NCBI RefSeq assembly: GCF_016623495.1
Contig: NZ_JAEHHL010000014.1
Span: forward strand, 1 to 36,388
Direction: 5' to 3'
DNA: 36,388 nucleotides
Source of the DNA: Thermohalobaculum xanthum
GTDB lineage: Bacteria; Pseudomonadota; Alphaproteobacteria; Rhodobacterales; Rhodobacteraceae
Below are positions 28,495-36,388 of this stretch, piece after piece. A program made the position numbers and the translations under genes. Within the stretch, counting starts at the first letter, position 1. Every line of letters begins with the position of its first letter. The notes beneath the pieces were generated by a model. It ran no database searches. It was not told where the DNA came from and saw only the letters and a list, made by a program, of their open reading frames with translations.

Positions 28495-30009
28495 TCACCG
28501 GACGAGCTTGACCTCCTCGCCGCGGGCGGGCTGGGCGCCGCTGCTCAGGCCGTTGAGAACGCGGAACCGCTCGACCGGCAGCGCATCGACCGCCATGCGC
28601 CGGCCAAGGCTCTCCGCGGTATCGCCGGCGCCAACCGTCACTATCTCGATCCGCCGCGCCTTGATCGCCCGCCGCTCGGCGTCACTCAGCCGGCGGAACG
28701 TCTGCGCCGAGCGCGCCATGGCGTCGAGAGCATTCGAGCCGCGCGGCGCGAGCCCGGTGAAGCGGTAGAGCTTGCCGTCGAGCCTGACGGCCACGAGAAG
28801 CGCGTTGTATGTCCCGTTCTGCAGCTGCACCGGCAGCACTGCCTGTGCCGCAGGCAGCCCGTTGATGGTGATCTGCCTCAGCCCCTGGAGCTGCCCGGTC
28901 CGGACCTCTCGCGCGATCTGTGGCGCCCACTGGCGTGCGATATAGTTGTCCAGCGCGCCGCCGGGATCGTTCGCCCCGTCGAAGACGATCCGCGTGTTGC
29001 CCGAGCCGCTCGCGACGACCGCCGAGGGCGTGTTGGTGATGCGGTAGCCCGCGGGCACGTCGAATGCGAAGCCGAGGACCGGGTGACTGAACGAGGTGCC
29101 CTCGACGATCCCCTGCTCGGGCGACTGGCCATAGGTCATGCCGTTGATCGCCGCGAGGTATCGGTCGGTCCCGAGCTCGCCTTCGCCCGAGATCGCGCCC
29201 TCGGCGCGGGCCGTGTCGACCGCCTGTCGCGTGCGCGGCCCGGTGGCGGGGTGCGACGCGAAGAAATCGACCTGGTTGGCATCGTAGCTCTTGCCCGCTG
29301 CCCGCGCATCGAGGGCCGAGGAAGCCGCGAGGTTGTCGAGGAACTCGGCCTGGGCATAGGGGTCGTAGCCCGCACGCGCCAGGTACCTGATGCCGAGATG
29401 GTCGGCCTCGAGCTCGTCCTGCCGCGAATAGCTGGCGACGATGCCGCCCGCCGCGACCTGGCCCAGCTCGAGCGCGCCGCGGGTCAACGCGGGGTCGGCG
29501 CCCATCACCGAAAGGCCGATCGCGCCCAGCAGCAGCCCCAGCCCCGCAATGGTCGAGCGGTCCTGGCGCTCGCCGCCATGCCCGGCCGTGACATGGCCGA
29601 TCTCGTGCCCGATCACGCCGGCAAGCTGCGCCTCGTTCTCGGCCAGCGCCAGGAGCCCGCGCGTGACGTAGACATAACCGCCCGGCGTGGCGAAGGCGTT
29701 GACCACGGGGGTGTCGAGAACCGTGAAGGTCCAGCGCTCGTTTGGCTGCTCGGAGACGGCTGCGACCCGCCGTCCGACGCGCTCGACGTAAGACGTCACC
29801 TGCGCGTTGCGGTATTCGCCGCCATACTGCGCGACGATCTTCGAATGGTTCGAGTCGCCGTCGCGCTGTTCCGACGCCGAGCGAACCGTCGAGGTCTCGG
29901 GCGCGCTCGTGCCGGAAAAGCCGCCGCTTCCGGCGGTGGTCTGGCAGGCGACGAGCGCGCTGGCGCCAAGCGCGAGCGCCGCCGAACGCAGCAGTCTTGC
30001 CAAGGTCAT
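28495..30009 (-). CDS. M48-family Zn metalloprotease lipoprotein (COG4784 type) with C-terminal LysM-like segment
   Basis: A 504-residue protein beginning with a lipoprotein signal (MTLARLLRSAALALGASALVAC, lipobox LVAC with Cys22). An M48 peptidase domain follows: the zinc motif HEIGH (His135, His139) and a third ligand Glu199 in SRQDELEADHLG. A second half (about 330-450) resembles the domain usually attached to these periplasmic proteases, and the final 50 residues (IEIVTVGAGDTAESLGRRM ... GEEVKLVR) look like a LysM-type module. Likely anchored in the outer membrane, facing the periplasm, in envelope quality control in the manner of BepA/LoiP (inference). The frame opens at 30078, but ATG 30009 begins the signal peptide and has GGAG upstream. 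Confidence 0.9.
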   Translation of the reverse strand: MTLARLLRSAALALGASALVACQTTAGSGGFSGTSAPETSTVRSASEQRDGDSNHSKIVAQYGGEYRNAQVTSYVERVGRRVAAVSEQPNERWTFTVLDTPVVNAFATPGGYVYVTRGLLALAENEAQLAGVIGHEIGHVTAGHGGERQDRSTIAGLGLLLGAIGLSVMGADPALTRGALELGQVAAGGIVASYSRQDELEADHLGIRYLARAGYDPYAQAEFLDNLAASSALDARAAGKSYDANQVDFFASHPATGPRTRQAVDTARAEGAISGEGELGTDRYLAAINGMTYGQSPEQGIVEGTSFSHPVLGFAFDVPAGYRITNTPSAVVASGSGNTRIVFDGANDPGGALDNYIARQWAPQIAREVRTGQLQGLRQITINGLPAAQAVLPVQLQNGTYNALLVAVRLDGKLYRFTGLAPRGSNALDAMARSAQTFRRLSDAERRAIKARRIEIVTVGAGDTAESLGRRMAVDALPVERFRVLNGLSSGAQPARGEEVKLVR

Positions 30010-30106
30010 CTTCGTCTCCCGGTCGGGCTTTCGGCCTTTCGCGATCCCCAGGTTGGGGGTGCCATGGATTGACCGCAAGCGCGGCTTCCACTACCCCTGC
30101 GCGCAG

Positions 30107-30183
30107 GACCCCGTAGCTCAGCAGGATAGAGCGGTCGCCTCCTAAGCGACAGGTCACAGGTTCGAATCCTGTCGGGGTCGCCA
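30107..30183 (+). tRNA. tRNA-Arg (anticodon CCT), CCA encoded
   Basis: A full cloverleaf can be drawn: acceptor GACCCCG/CGGGGTC (30107-30113/30173-30179), D stem GCTC/GAGC, anticodon stem GTCGC/GCGAC with loop CTCCTAA (anticodon CCT at 30141-30143), T stem ACAGG/CCTGT with loop TTCGAAT, discriminator G and CCA at 30181-30183. Reads AGG codons, which are rare in such GC-rich genomes. DNA composition and gene content change just past its 3' end. Confidence 0.97.
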
Positions 30184-30584
30184 AGCGAACATAAAACCAT
30201 TTAATATCAAATATTTATGTAGCATTCTCGGAATGCGGGTTGCCGGGGTTTGAATTTTCCCGTTCCGTTCTGACCTGAGAGATCTCTCCGTCGGTCAGGA
30301 TCATCATCGACCTAAGGTCGAAAGCTTGGCTCTGAGGTGTCTCTCGGCGTCGCCCTGCTCTAACTGCCACTTTCAGCGAGGGCGCATTATGGGCAGGATC
30401 ATAGGGTGAGGTTGTGTGCCATGCAGATGGACTGCCTCAAACGCTTCGAGCTCCGCTCGAAGTGGTCACCCACTGCGCGAACGAAGCTGCCATTCGCTAG
30501 GCCTCGCCGGATGGCGGCTCCCGGCCCTTTCCAGACTTTCGTGCTTCATGCGGCGAAGGTCCGGTTCGAGCCCAAAGCCGTCGC
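30184..30584. other. Gene-poor, compositionally distinct stretch after the tRNA
   Basis: About 400 bp without a supportable gene. The first 40 bp are notably AT-rich. Short open frames here (such as 30406-30645) have no ribosome-binding site, recognisable motif or family-like composition. A 16-bp sequence at 30484-30499 recurs inverted at 32324-32339. No integrase or repeat of the tRNA 3' end was found. Confidence 0.5.
30484..30499. repeat. 16-bp inverted repeat, left copy
   Basis: AAGCTGCCATTCGCTA here is the exact reverse complement of 32324-32339. The two copies lie in the non-coding DNA on either side of the sulfurtransferase and lipocalin-like genes. Could be a dispersed intergenic repeat or the remains of a mobile-element end. 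Confidence 0.45.
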
Positions 30585-31505
30585 TCATGACGTCTCGATC
30601 GGCATGTTTTCGTCGGCACTCCACTCGGCCCATGACCCGTCATAGAGACGCGACCGCTCGAACCCGGCCGTGCGAAGAGCGAGCAGTCCGCACGATGCCG
30701 CCAGTCCGCGTCCGCAATACGCTATGACCTCCTTGTCGGGCGAGAGGCCCTTACCGGAATAAAGGGCACGGAGATCGTCTTGGTCGGCGAACCGAAACGA
30801 TCGCCGTTCCGACAATTTTCTCGCGCGCTCGGCGTATGAGACCAGTGCAAGTTCCGGATCGATGTTCGAGATTGCCGGAACATTCACGGCGCCGGGTATG
30901 TGGCCCGAACGCCCGCCCCAGAGATGCGTTCCAGCTCCTCGAAACAAGTCGTTTGGAAGGCAGTCGACCAGAACTACCCCGGGATCGCCTATCGCATCGA
31001 GAACGTCGGACTTCCGGGCGATCCACTGTTCGCGGCGTTCGGCGCGGAACGTTGCTGCCGGCGGTCGATTGTCGCCCGACTCCAGAGGCCGCTCCTCAAG
31101 TTTCCACTGCTGCAGTCCGCCATCCAGCACGTGGACCTTGTCGTGACCATAATAGGAGAGCGCCCACCACAGCCTCGCGGCGGCAAGCGGAATGCCGGAA
31201 TCGTCGTAGACCACCACATGGGAGCTGTTCGCGACGCCCAGCCGTCCCATCGTTTTCTCGAAGTCCTCTGGTCCTGCGATCATGTCCGGCAAAGGACTGT
31301 GAGGATCGCAAAGCTCCGACGCCATTCCGACATGGACCGCACCCGGGATATGCTCGCGGCGAAAATCCTCTGGGTCGTCATATGCAATGCCCCTGCCGTG
31401 CTCCTCGCGAAACTTCCATCGAACATCGATGATGCGCAGGTCCGGATCCTCAAGATGTTCGGCCAGCCATGACGTGGCCACGAGTGGGCTCAGCTGCGCG
31501 GTCAT
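30585..31505 (-). CDS. Two-domain sulfurtransferase (rhodanese/SseA type)
   Basis: A 306-residue protein of two rhodanese domains. The N-terminal one (about 8-140) carries DDSGIPLAAARLWW, where Asp102 replaces the active-site Cys, so it is the inactive structural domain. The C-terminal one has the catalytic loop IAYCGRGLAA with Cys264. LDGGLQQWK and HIPGAVNVPA are typical connecting motifs. Family role: transfer of sulfane sulfur (thiosulfate or 3-mercaptopyruvate) to cyanide or other thiophiles; the active-site loop CGRGLA differs from the textbook CRxGxx/CGSGVTA patterns, so donor preference cannot be read. On the lower-GC side of the tRNA. No strong ribosome-binding site is visible. Confidence 0.9.
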   Translation of the reverse strand: MTAQLSPLVATSWLAEHLEDPDLRIIDVRWKFREEHGRGIAYDDPEDFRREHIPGAVHVGMASELCDPHSPLPDMIAGPEDFEKTMGRLGVANSSHVVVYDDSGIPLAAARLWWALSYYGHDKVHVLDGGLQQWKLEERPLESGDNRPPAATFRAERREQWIARKSDVLDAIGDPGVVLVDCLPNDLFRGAGTHLWGGRSGHIPGAVNVPAISNIDPELALVSYAERARKLSERRSFRFADQDDLRALYSGKGLSPDKEVIAYCGRGLAASCGLLALRTAGFERSRLYDGSWAEWSADENMPIETS

Positions 31506-31540
31506 CGGCGATCTCGCTACCTGTGATATGTCCTCATCAA

Positions 31541-31546
31541 ATTATA
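31541..31546 (-). promoter_or_regulatory. Candidate -10 element for the sulfurtransferase gene
   Basis: The minus strand reads TATAAT, a perfect -10 hexamer, 36 bp before the sulfurtransferase ATG (31505). No convincing -35 is seen at 16-18 bp, so an activator may be needed, or the match may be chance in this less GC-rich patch. Confidence 0.35.
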
Positions 31547-31777
31547 GCGCACCACAGCGCATATGGCCGCTCCGTCCGCACCCCGGTCGCCCACGGAGGA
31601 CACGCTCGATGGCCGCTGCTGGTAGGTGCGGTCATTCCCGACGACGGCGCATTTCGACGGCTTCGAGCCCTTAGCTGATATTGGCGACTGGAGCGGCTCA
31701 GAAGGAATGTCGGGAGCTGGGTTCTTCCGCCGTGTGCTGGTGTCTGGTAGCTTCGGGGACACCTGCGGGGCGGACAG

Positions 31778-32212
31778 ATGACCGGAATTACACCGCTTAC
31801 CGGCACCTGGGAGCTGGTGGCGTGGTACAACGAGACAGCGGATGGAAGGCGGATCTATCCGCTGGGTGAACGAGCGACGGGGTACATCAGCTATTCGCCC
31901 GACGGCTTCGTATTTGTGCATCTGAGCGCGGCAGACCGGGCGCTCTACGCGGTAAACGATCCCTTCGGGGGGAGGGCGGAGGAGGACTCGGCGGCGATAA
32001 AGTCGCAGATCAGCTATGCTGGTCCCTACGAGTACCACGTTGACCACGTGATCCATCAGGTCACTCAGTCTTCCTGCCCGAACTGGGTCGGGACCGAACA
32101 GCGGCGCAGGGTCGAATTTCGAGGCGAGGGGCTTCGGCTGAGCGCGACGGGGGTGCTGTTCCAGGGCGAGGAGGTCACAGCAATCGTGGACTGGCGGCGA
32201 GCAAGGGGTTGA
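31778..32212 (+). CDS. Lipocalin-like domain protein
   Basis: A 144-residue protein that fits the Lipocalin_5 type: LTGTWELVAWYNETADGRRIYPLGERATGYISYSPDGFVFVHLS near the N-terminus, then SYAGPYEYHVDHVIHQVTQSSCPNWVGTEQRRRVEF, ending in a short strand. Such proteins form a beta-barrel that may bind a small hydrophobic ligand. No signal peptide. The function of these small proteins is not known; they are often next to regulators and oxidoreductases. ATG 31778 has only a weak purine-rich stretch upstream. It is divergent from the sulfurtransferase gene, with about 270 bp between them in which no further gene is supported. Confidence 0.8.
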   Translation: MTGITPLTGTWELVAWYNETADGRRIYPLGERATGYISYSPDGFVFVHLSAADRALYAVNDPFGGRAEEDSAAIKSQISYAGPYEYHVDHVIHQVTQSSCPNWVGTEQRRRVEFRGEGLRLSATGVLFQGEEVTAIVDWRRARG

Positions 32213-32495
32213 ACGCGGCTCAGCTCTACGAAAGAGCGGCGAAGGCGCGCATTTTCGGCTGGTTCCGCTGAACTCGGTGAGTCTTCGTACTGCCTCGGCC
32301 GAGAAAGGTTGCTAGTCGTCTTATAGCGAATGGCAGCTTAGTCCGCTGAGCGGCCTTTCGTGATCCGTGCAGCGAATGGCCGATCTGAACCCGAAGCGGA
32401 CGATCATCGCAGTGGAACGGGCCAGCGTTGGTTTGGCGGAAGATCAAATTCTGCGCCACCGCCGACTTTGCCCAGGACGAACCGGCTTTCGCCAA
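32213..32495. other. Non-coding stretch with short repeats
   Basis: About 280 bp between two convergent genes. It contains the right copy of the 16-bp inverted repeat (32324-32339) and a direct repeat of AGCGAATGGC at 32325-32334 and 32371-32380. Open frames through it look like chance. It may be a decayed gene or a lineage-typical intergenic repeat. Confidence 0.45.
32324..32339. repeat. 16-bp inverted repeat, right copy
   Basis: Exact reverse complement of 30484-30499. Part of it (AGCGAATGGC) is repeated directly at 32371-32380, which suggests a repeat family rather than a single chance match. Confidence 0.45.
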
Positions 32496-33521
32496 TCACT
32501 CCCTTGTCGGGTCGGACGGTCCCCCGCCATTCCTATCCCTCCAGGCCGCTGGGGTTTCTCCGGTCCAGCGCCGGAATGCCCGGATGAAAGCGCTGGGGTT
32601 CGAGAAGTCGAGGGTAAGGGCGAGGTCAGCGATAGTGAGCTTGCTCATCGAGAGAAGATCACGTGCGATCGCAAGCCGGACGGCATCCCGAACCTCCTCG
32701 AAGGAGGTGCCCTCTCGCGCCAGCGCCCGGCGCAGGGACCGGGGTCCTATGTCAAGATGCCGGGCCACCTTTGGCATGCCCGAGTTACCTTCGAGCAAAA
32801 GTGCGCGAAGCGCCCGTCTTGTCCGGTGCGTCCATTCGGCCGAGTCGAGTGCAGGTTGCGAAAGCATTTCCTTCATCGCCCGGGCTCTCAACTGCGGATC
32901 CGCAGTGGGCAAAGGGAAAGCCATATCGTCCAATGAAAGATAGAATCCTGTCTCTGCCGCACCGAAGTGGACCTCCGCACCCAGGCTGGACCATCGACCG
33001 GGGCTGCGCGGCATTGGTCGCATGGATAGGTACTCGCGCGGATGAATGGCGCCCCGTGTGAGTTCGGTGACGATCCGGTTGAGTGTTGCGAGGACCAAGT
33101 CTTGGGTTATGGGAGAAATGATCAGGCCGGGTCTGTGGACACCGTAGCCGAAAAAAATGTCGTTCGCCTGCCTGCGGAGATAGGTGGCGGCCCCCGAGGT
33201 ATTCCGATCCTGCGACGCCGAGAGATCCAGGAGGGCCTCTCCAAGAGTTGGCGCGGCCCGAACCACGTGAGACAACGGGCCCAGAACGGACGTCGTGTTC
33301 TTTGCGCCGAGTAGAAGTCCGAAATCCTCACGACCCGTAAGCGCGACGGCATTCTCCAGGATCGTCAGGACAGTACTCAACTCGAAAAAACGGTTGGGAA
33401 CCAAAGCTTCCTCGACGAGACCGGTGCCCGCAAGGACATCCTCTATCGGAACCGCCAGCTCGGCGAGTAGACCGGGAAGTGGGACGAGGGGATCTGAACG
33501 CTGTTTTGGTGGCTCGGACAT
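32496..33521 (-). CDS. AraC-family regulator with arabinose-binding-type N-terminal domain
   Basis: A 341-residue regulator. The N-terminal 200 residues resemble the 'Arabinose_bd' domain found in OruR/ArgR-type AraC regulators (LPGLLAELAVPIEDVLAGTGL, then LTILENAVALTGREDFGLLLG). The C-terminus has two HTHs: GMPKVARHLDIGPRSLRRALAREGTSFEEVRD and LTIADLALTLDFSNPSAFIRAFRRWTGETPAAWR. The frame opens upstream at 33659, but ATG 33521 (MSEPPKQRS) with GAGG nine bases upstream is the better start, since the upstream extension would cover the divergent promoter region. It faces away from the arylsulfatase gene across 152 bp, so it probably regulates it (inference). Confidence 0.9.
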   Translation of the reverse strand: MSEPPKQRSDPLVPLPGLLAELAVPIEDVLAGTGLVEEALVPNRFFELSTVLTILENAVALTGREDFGLLLGAKNTTSVLGPLSHVVRAAPTLGEALLDLSASQDRNTSGAATYLRRQANDIFFGYGVHRPGLIISPITQDLVLATLNRIVTELTRGAIHPREYLSMRPMPRSPGRWSSLGAEVHFGAAETGFYLSLDDMAFPLPTADPQLRARAMKEMLSQPALDSAEWTHRTRRALRALLLEGNSGMPKVARHLDIGPRSLRRALAREGTSFEEVRDAVRLAIARDLLSMSKLTIADLALTLDFSNPSAFIRAFRRWTGETPAAWRDRNGGGPSDPTRE

Positions 33522-33673
33522 AGGAACTGTCCTCAAAAGGCAATCGCCGCTTGCAGCCATGTGGTAGCTTTTGGGCCATCCGCGCAAGACCTGCGGCACG
33601 ACGCGACCAGCCGCACTTATGCATCGAAGCTGGGTGCGGCGCTTTTTCAGAACCTGCAAGATTGGAGGAGTAC

Positions 33674-36172
33674 ATGCAAAGAGTTGTCATCGCCGTGTTC
33701 CTGGCCACGGTCGCCCTCCCGCTTGGGCTTGCCAATCCGGTTTTCGCTCAGAGCGACATCGGATCGCCGAGCGGCACGATTACCCTCGACGGAAGTCAAA
33801 TTCCCCCCGCCCCAATGCCTTTTGGCGGCAAGATCGAGGACGATGCGCTAAAGTCCACGCCCTGGTGGCCTCCTCGTGCCGTACCGCCTGCTGAAGCCCC
33901 GAACGTCCTCCTCATCATCACCGACGACGCTGGGTTCTCGGTTCCGAGTACTTTTGGCGGTGTTATTCCGACCGAGACGATGGACAAGCTCGCCACGGAA
34001 GGACTGAGCTACACGCAGATCCACTCCACGTCCCTGTGCTCGCCGACACGTGCCGCGCTCATCACCGGGCGTAACCACCACTCCGCGGGTTTCGGCGTGA
34101 TCTCGGAGCAGTCCACGGGGTACCCCGGCTACAACAGCATCATCTCCGAGGACAAGGCAACGATCGGGCGTATCCTGCTCGACAATGGCTACAATACCTC
34201 TTGGTTCGGTAAGGACCACAATACCCCCGCCTTCGAGGCAGCACAGTCCGGCCCGTTCGACCAGTGGCCCACGGGGATGGGTTTTCAGTACTTCTACGGC
34301 TTCGTCGGTGGCGACGCGAACCAGTGGCAACCGAACCTGTTCCGAAACACCACGCAGATCTATCCCTTCGATGGACATGAAGGAGAGTGGAACCTCATCA
34401 CCGCGATGGCAGACGATGCGATCAACTGGATCACCGACATGCACCAGATCGATCCATCCAAGCCATTCTTCGTCAAATACGCACCCGGCGCCACGCATGC
34501 GCCGCATCACCCCACGAAGGAATGGGTCGAGAAGATCGAGGCGATGCATCTCTTCGATGATGGCTACGAGGTACTGCGCCAGACAATATTCGAGAACCAG
34601 AAGAAGATGGGTCTTGTGCCGCAGGATGCAACGCTCACACCCTGGCCTTCCGAACACATCAAGCCTTGGGACCAGTTAACTGACGTCGAGAAGAAACTGT
34701 TCATCCGTCAGGTCGAGGTATTTGCCGCTTATGCCGCCTATTCCGACCACGAGATCGGTCGCCTGATCCAGGCCGTCGAGGACATCGGTGAACGGGACAA
34801 CACGTTGATCATCTACATCAACGGCGACAACGGGACGAGCGCCGAGGGAGGACCGCTGGGTACCCCGAACGAAGTGGCGTTCTTCAATGGGCACAACATG
34901 ATCCCCGCGGAGACCCAGATGCAGTGGTACGACGTCTGGGGCACCGAAGAGACCTACAACCACATGTCGGCAGGATGGTCCTGGGCATTCGACACACCGT
35001 TCGACTGGTTCAAGCAGAACGCTTCACGGCTCGGTGGCATCCGGCAGAACATGGTGGTGTCGTGGCCTGCCAAGATCACCGACAAGGGCGGGCGGCGCGA
35101 TCAATTCATGCATGTGATCGACGTGGTGCCGACAATCCTCGAGGTCACCGGGATACCCGCGCCCAAGGAGGTCGACGGAATCGAGCAGGCGCCGATCGAG
35201 GGAACGAGCTTTGCCTACACGTTCGACAAGGCCAACGCCGACGTTCCGAGCCGCCACGCCACCCAGTATTTCGAGATGATGGGTCAGTGGGCGCTGTACC
35301 ACGAGGGCTGGCTCCTCAGCACAGAAGTGAACCGCACCCCTTGGGACGCCTTCGGCCCGGCGAACACCGATCCCCTGAACAACCAGGTGTTTCAGCTCTA
35401 TGACCTTAGCAAGGACATGAACCAAACCAACGACATTGCAGACGCCAATCCGGAGAAGGTCAAGGAGATGAGGGCGCTCTTCGCCGAGGAGGCCAAGAAG
35501 TACCAAGTCTTTCCACTTGACGCGTCCTTTGCCGCCCGCGTCGTTGCGCCACGTCCAAACATCACGGCGGGGCGGAGTGAGTTCACCTATACCAAGCCTA
35601 TGGTCGGACTGCCGCAGGGCGACTCGCCTTCGATCCTCAATGCCTCATACACCATAACGGCAGAGATCGAAGTGCCCGCAAGCGGGGCCGAGGGGATGAT
35701 CCTGACCTCTGGCGGCCGTTTTGGCGGCTACGGCTTCTACCTGAAGGACAGCAAGCCCGTCTTCCTGTGGAACATGGTCAACCTCGAACGCCTCAAGTGG
35801 GAGGGGACCGAAGTGCTCAGCCCCGGCAAGCACGTGGTCGAGTTCGACTTCAAGTACGACGGGATGGGTGTGGGGACGCTCGCCTTCAACAGCTTCGATG
35901 GAGTCGGAAAGGGCGGTACCGGAATCCTGAGGGTCGACGGGAAAGACGTACAGACGCAAGCCATGAAGAACACGCTGCCGATGATCCTCCAGTGGGATGA
36001 AAGCTTCGACATCGGTTCGGACACTCTGACCGGTGTCAACGACGCGGACTATTCGCCACCATTCAAGTTGACTGCGAAACTCGACAAGCTGACCATTAAG
36101 GTCGATCGACCCCAGATCAGCGACGCCGACAAGGCAAAGCTGGAAGCTGCGATGCAAAGAGCCAAAGACTGA
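33674..36172 (+). CDS. Periplasmic arylsulfatase (type I, Cys-type)
   Basis: An 832-residue secreted sulfatase. Signal peptide MQRVVIAVFLATVALPLGLANPVFA with an AXA-type cleavage after residue 25. Metal-binding Asp84-Asp85 in LLIITDDAG, and the sulfatase signature CSPTRAALITGR with Cys122 as the residue normally converted to formylglycine. Later NGDNGTSAEGG supplies further metal ligands. Residues beyond about 630 (beta-rich: YTITAEIEVPASGAEGMILTSGG ...) look like a C-terminal beta-sandwich domain. It hydrolyses sulfate esters; the substrate is unknown. Maturation needs a formylglycine-generating enzyme or anSME, neither of which is in the window. ATG 33674 has GGAGG (33664-33668). It is divergent from the AraC-type regulator. 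Confidence 0.94.
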   Translation: MQRVVIAVFLATVALPLGLANPVFAQSDIGSPSGTITLDGSQIPPAPMPFGGKIEDDALKSTPWWPPRAVPPAEAPNVLLIITDDAGFSVPSTFGGVIPTETMDKLATEGLSYTQIHSTSLCSPTRAALITGRNHHSAGFGVISEQSTGYPGYNSIISEDKATIGRILLDNGYNTSWFGKDHNTPAFEAAQSGPFDQWPTGMGFQYFYGFVGGDANQWQPNLFRNTTQIYPFDGHEGEWNLITAMADDAINWITDMHQIDPSKPFFVKYAPGATHAPHHPTKEWVEKIEAMHLFDDGYEVLRQTIFENQKKMGLVPQDATLTPWPSEHIKPWDQLTDVEKKLFIRQVEVFAAYAAYSDHEIGRLIQAVEDIGERDNTLIIYINGDNGTSAEGGPLGTPNEVAFFNGHNMIPAETQMQWYDVWGTEETYNHMSAGWSWAFDTPFDWFKQNASRLGGIRQNMVVSWPAKITDKGGRRDQFMHVIDVVPTILEVTGIPAPKEVDGIEQAPIEGTSFAYTFDKANADVPSRHATQYFEMMGQWALYHEGWLLSTEVNRTPWDAFGPANTDPLNNQVFQLYDLSKDMNQTNDIADANPEKVKEMRALFAEEAKKYQVFPLDASFAARVVAPRPNITAGRSEFTYTKPMVGLPQGDSPSILNASYTITAEIEVPASGAEGMILTSGGRFGGYGFYLKDSKPVFLWNMVNLERLKWEGTEVLSPGKHVVEFDFKYDGMGVGTLAFNSFDGVGKGGTGILRVDGKDVQTQAMKNTLPMILQWDESFDIGSDTLTGVNDADYSPPFKLTAKLDKLTIKVDRPQISDADKAKLEAAMQRAKD

Positions 36173-36184
36173 CGCCGAAATTTT

Positions 36185-36210
36185 GGGGTCGTCACTTGGT
36201 GGACGACCCC
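36185..36210 (+). terminator. Nine-bp hairpin after the arylsulfatase gene
   Basis: GGGGTCGTC (36185-36193) pairs perfectly with GACGACCCC (36202-36210) around an eight-nt loop, 12 bp past the stop codon. No T-run follows on the plus strand (a short TTTT precedes it), so it is a probable but non-canonical terminator. Nothing gene-like is seen from here to the end of the window. Confidence 0.48.
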
Positions 36211-36388
36211 ATCCCGAACATCTGCTGGCTCTCAGTATGGTCGAGTGTCGTACCTGACAGAAGGTCGGTGCGGAAGACTGACGGTTTAGCAAATGCGCCG
36301 CTCACTTATCATTATCGGCTGCTTCGTCCGCTGTGCTGCCTTTCGTTTGTCCGACGTCAGCGCCTATGGGCCATCTGAGTTGATTTCA

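Noticed and set aside
30406-30645. 79-codon plus-strand frame after the tRNA
   Set aside because: No ribosome-binding site or family resemblance, and its end overlaps the real sulfurtransferase gene.
33551-33673. N-terminal extension of the arylsulfatase to 33551
   Set aside because: A clean signal peptide starts at ATG 33674 with GGAGG before it; the extension is the promoter region shared with the divergent regulator.
36196-36378. 60-codon frame at the right edge
   Set aside because: It starts inside a terminator-like hairpin, has no ribosome-binding site and no protein-like pattern.
30184-36388. Phage or integrative-element hallmarks (integrase, second att site)
   Set aside because: Looked for because of the tRNA border, but no integrase-like motif and no repeat of the tRNA 3' end was seen in this part of the window.

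Overview
The window is GC-rich DNA (roughly 70-75% by eye over most of its length) from an alphaproteobacterium, most likely of the Rhodobacteraceae/Roseobacter group. The pointers are the rimP-nusA-rnpM(ylxR/ylxQ fusion)-infB-rbfA block, ubiG, an RpoH2-type sigma factor behind a sigma-E-like promoter, an arginine-rich DUF1127 protein, and a COG4784-type M48 lipoprotein. I cannot name genus or species.

Layout. 1-2083 (minus) is an SbcCD-like pair: a nuclease-type metallophosphoesterase followed, through a 4-bp overlap, by an AAA ATPase cut by the window edge. Divergent from it, 2217-9106 (plus) is a compact three-gene cassette: transglutaminase-DUF2126 amidoligase, circularly permuted ATP-grasp/alpha-E fusion, and a second transglutaminase. 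This cassette is the best candidate for a poorly described system; its chemistry can be guessed from the folds but its substrate cannot. 9158-11899 carries an EamA transporter, ubiG and a proline iminopeptidase. 11948-13939 encodes a seven-repeat FG-GAP beta-propeller protein without a signal peptide.

14061-20242 (minus) is the translation/transcription operon rimP-nusA-rnpM-infB-rbfA. It has a readable promoter and, between promoter and rimP, an intrinsic-terminator-like hairpin that looks like an attenuator. 20408-22396 holds an SDR oxidoreductase and LysR regulator, with a DUF1127 gene divergent from them. 22586-25077 (minus) holds the YcjX/YcjF-type pair, divergent from truA. 26039-27401 is an AraC regulator divergent from a peroxiredoxin-like protein. 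27545-28432 is rpoH, with a promoter matching the RpoE/ChrR (singlet-oxygen) pattern upstream and a textbook terminator downstream. 28495-30009 is an M48 lipoprotein protease.

A tRNA-Arg(CCT) gene at 30107-30183 marks a sharp change. Everything to its right is less GC-rich (about 60% by eye), more loosely packed, and carries accessory genes: a two-domain sulfurtransferase, a lipocalin-like protein, an AraC-type regulator and a large periplasmic arylsulfatase divergent from it. A 16-bp inverted repeat occurs in the non-coding stretches on either side of the sulfurtransferase/lipocalin pair. This looks like the start of an island inserted at the tRNA, although no integrase or second attachment site is visible before the window ends.
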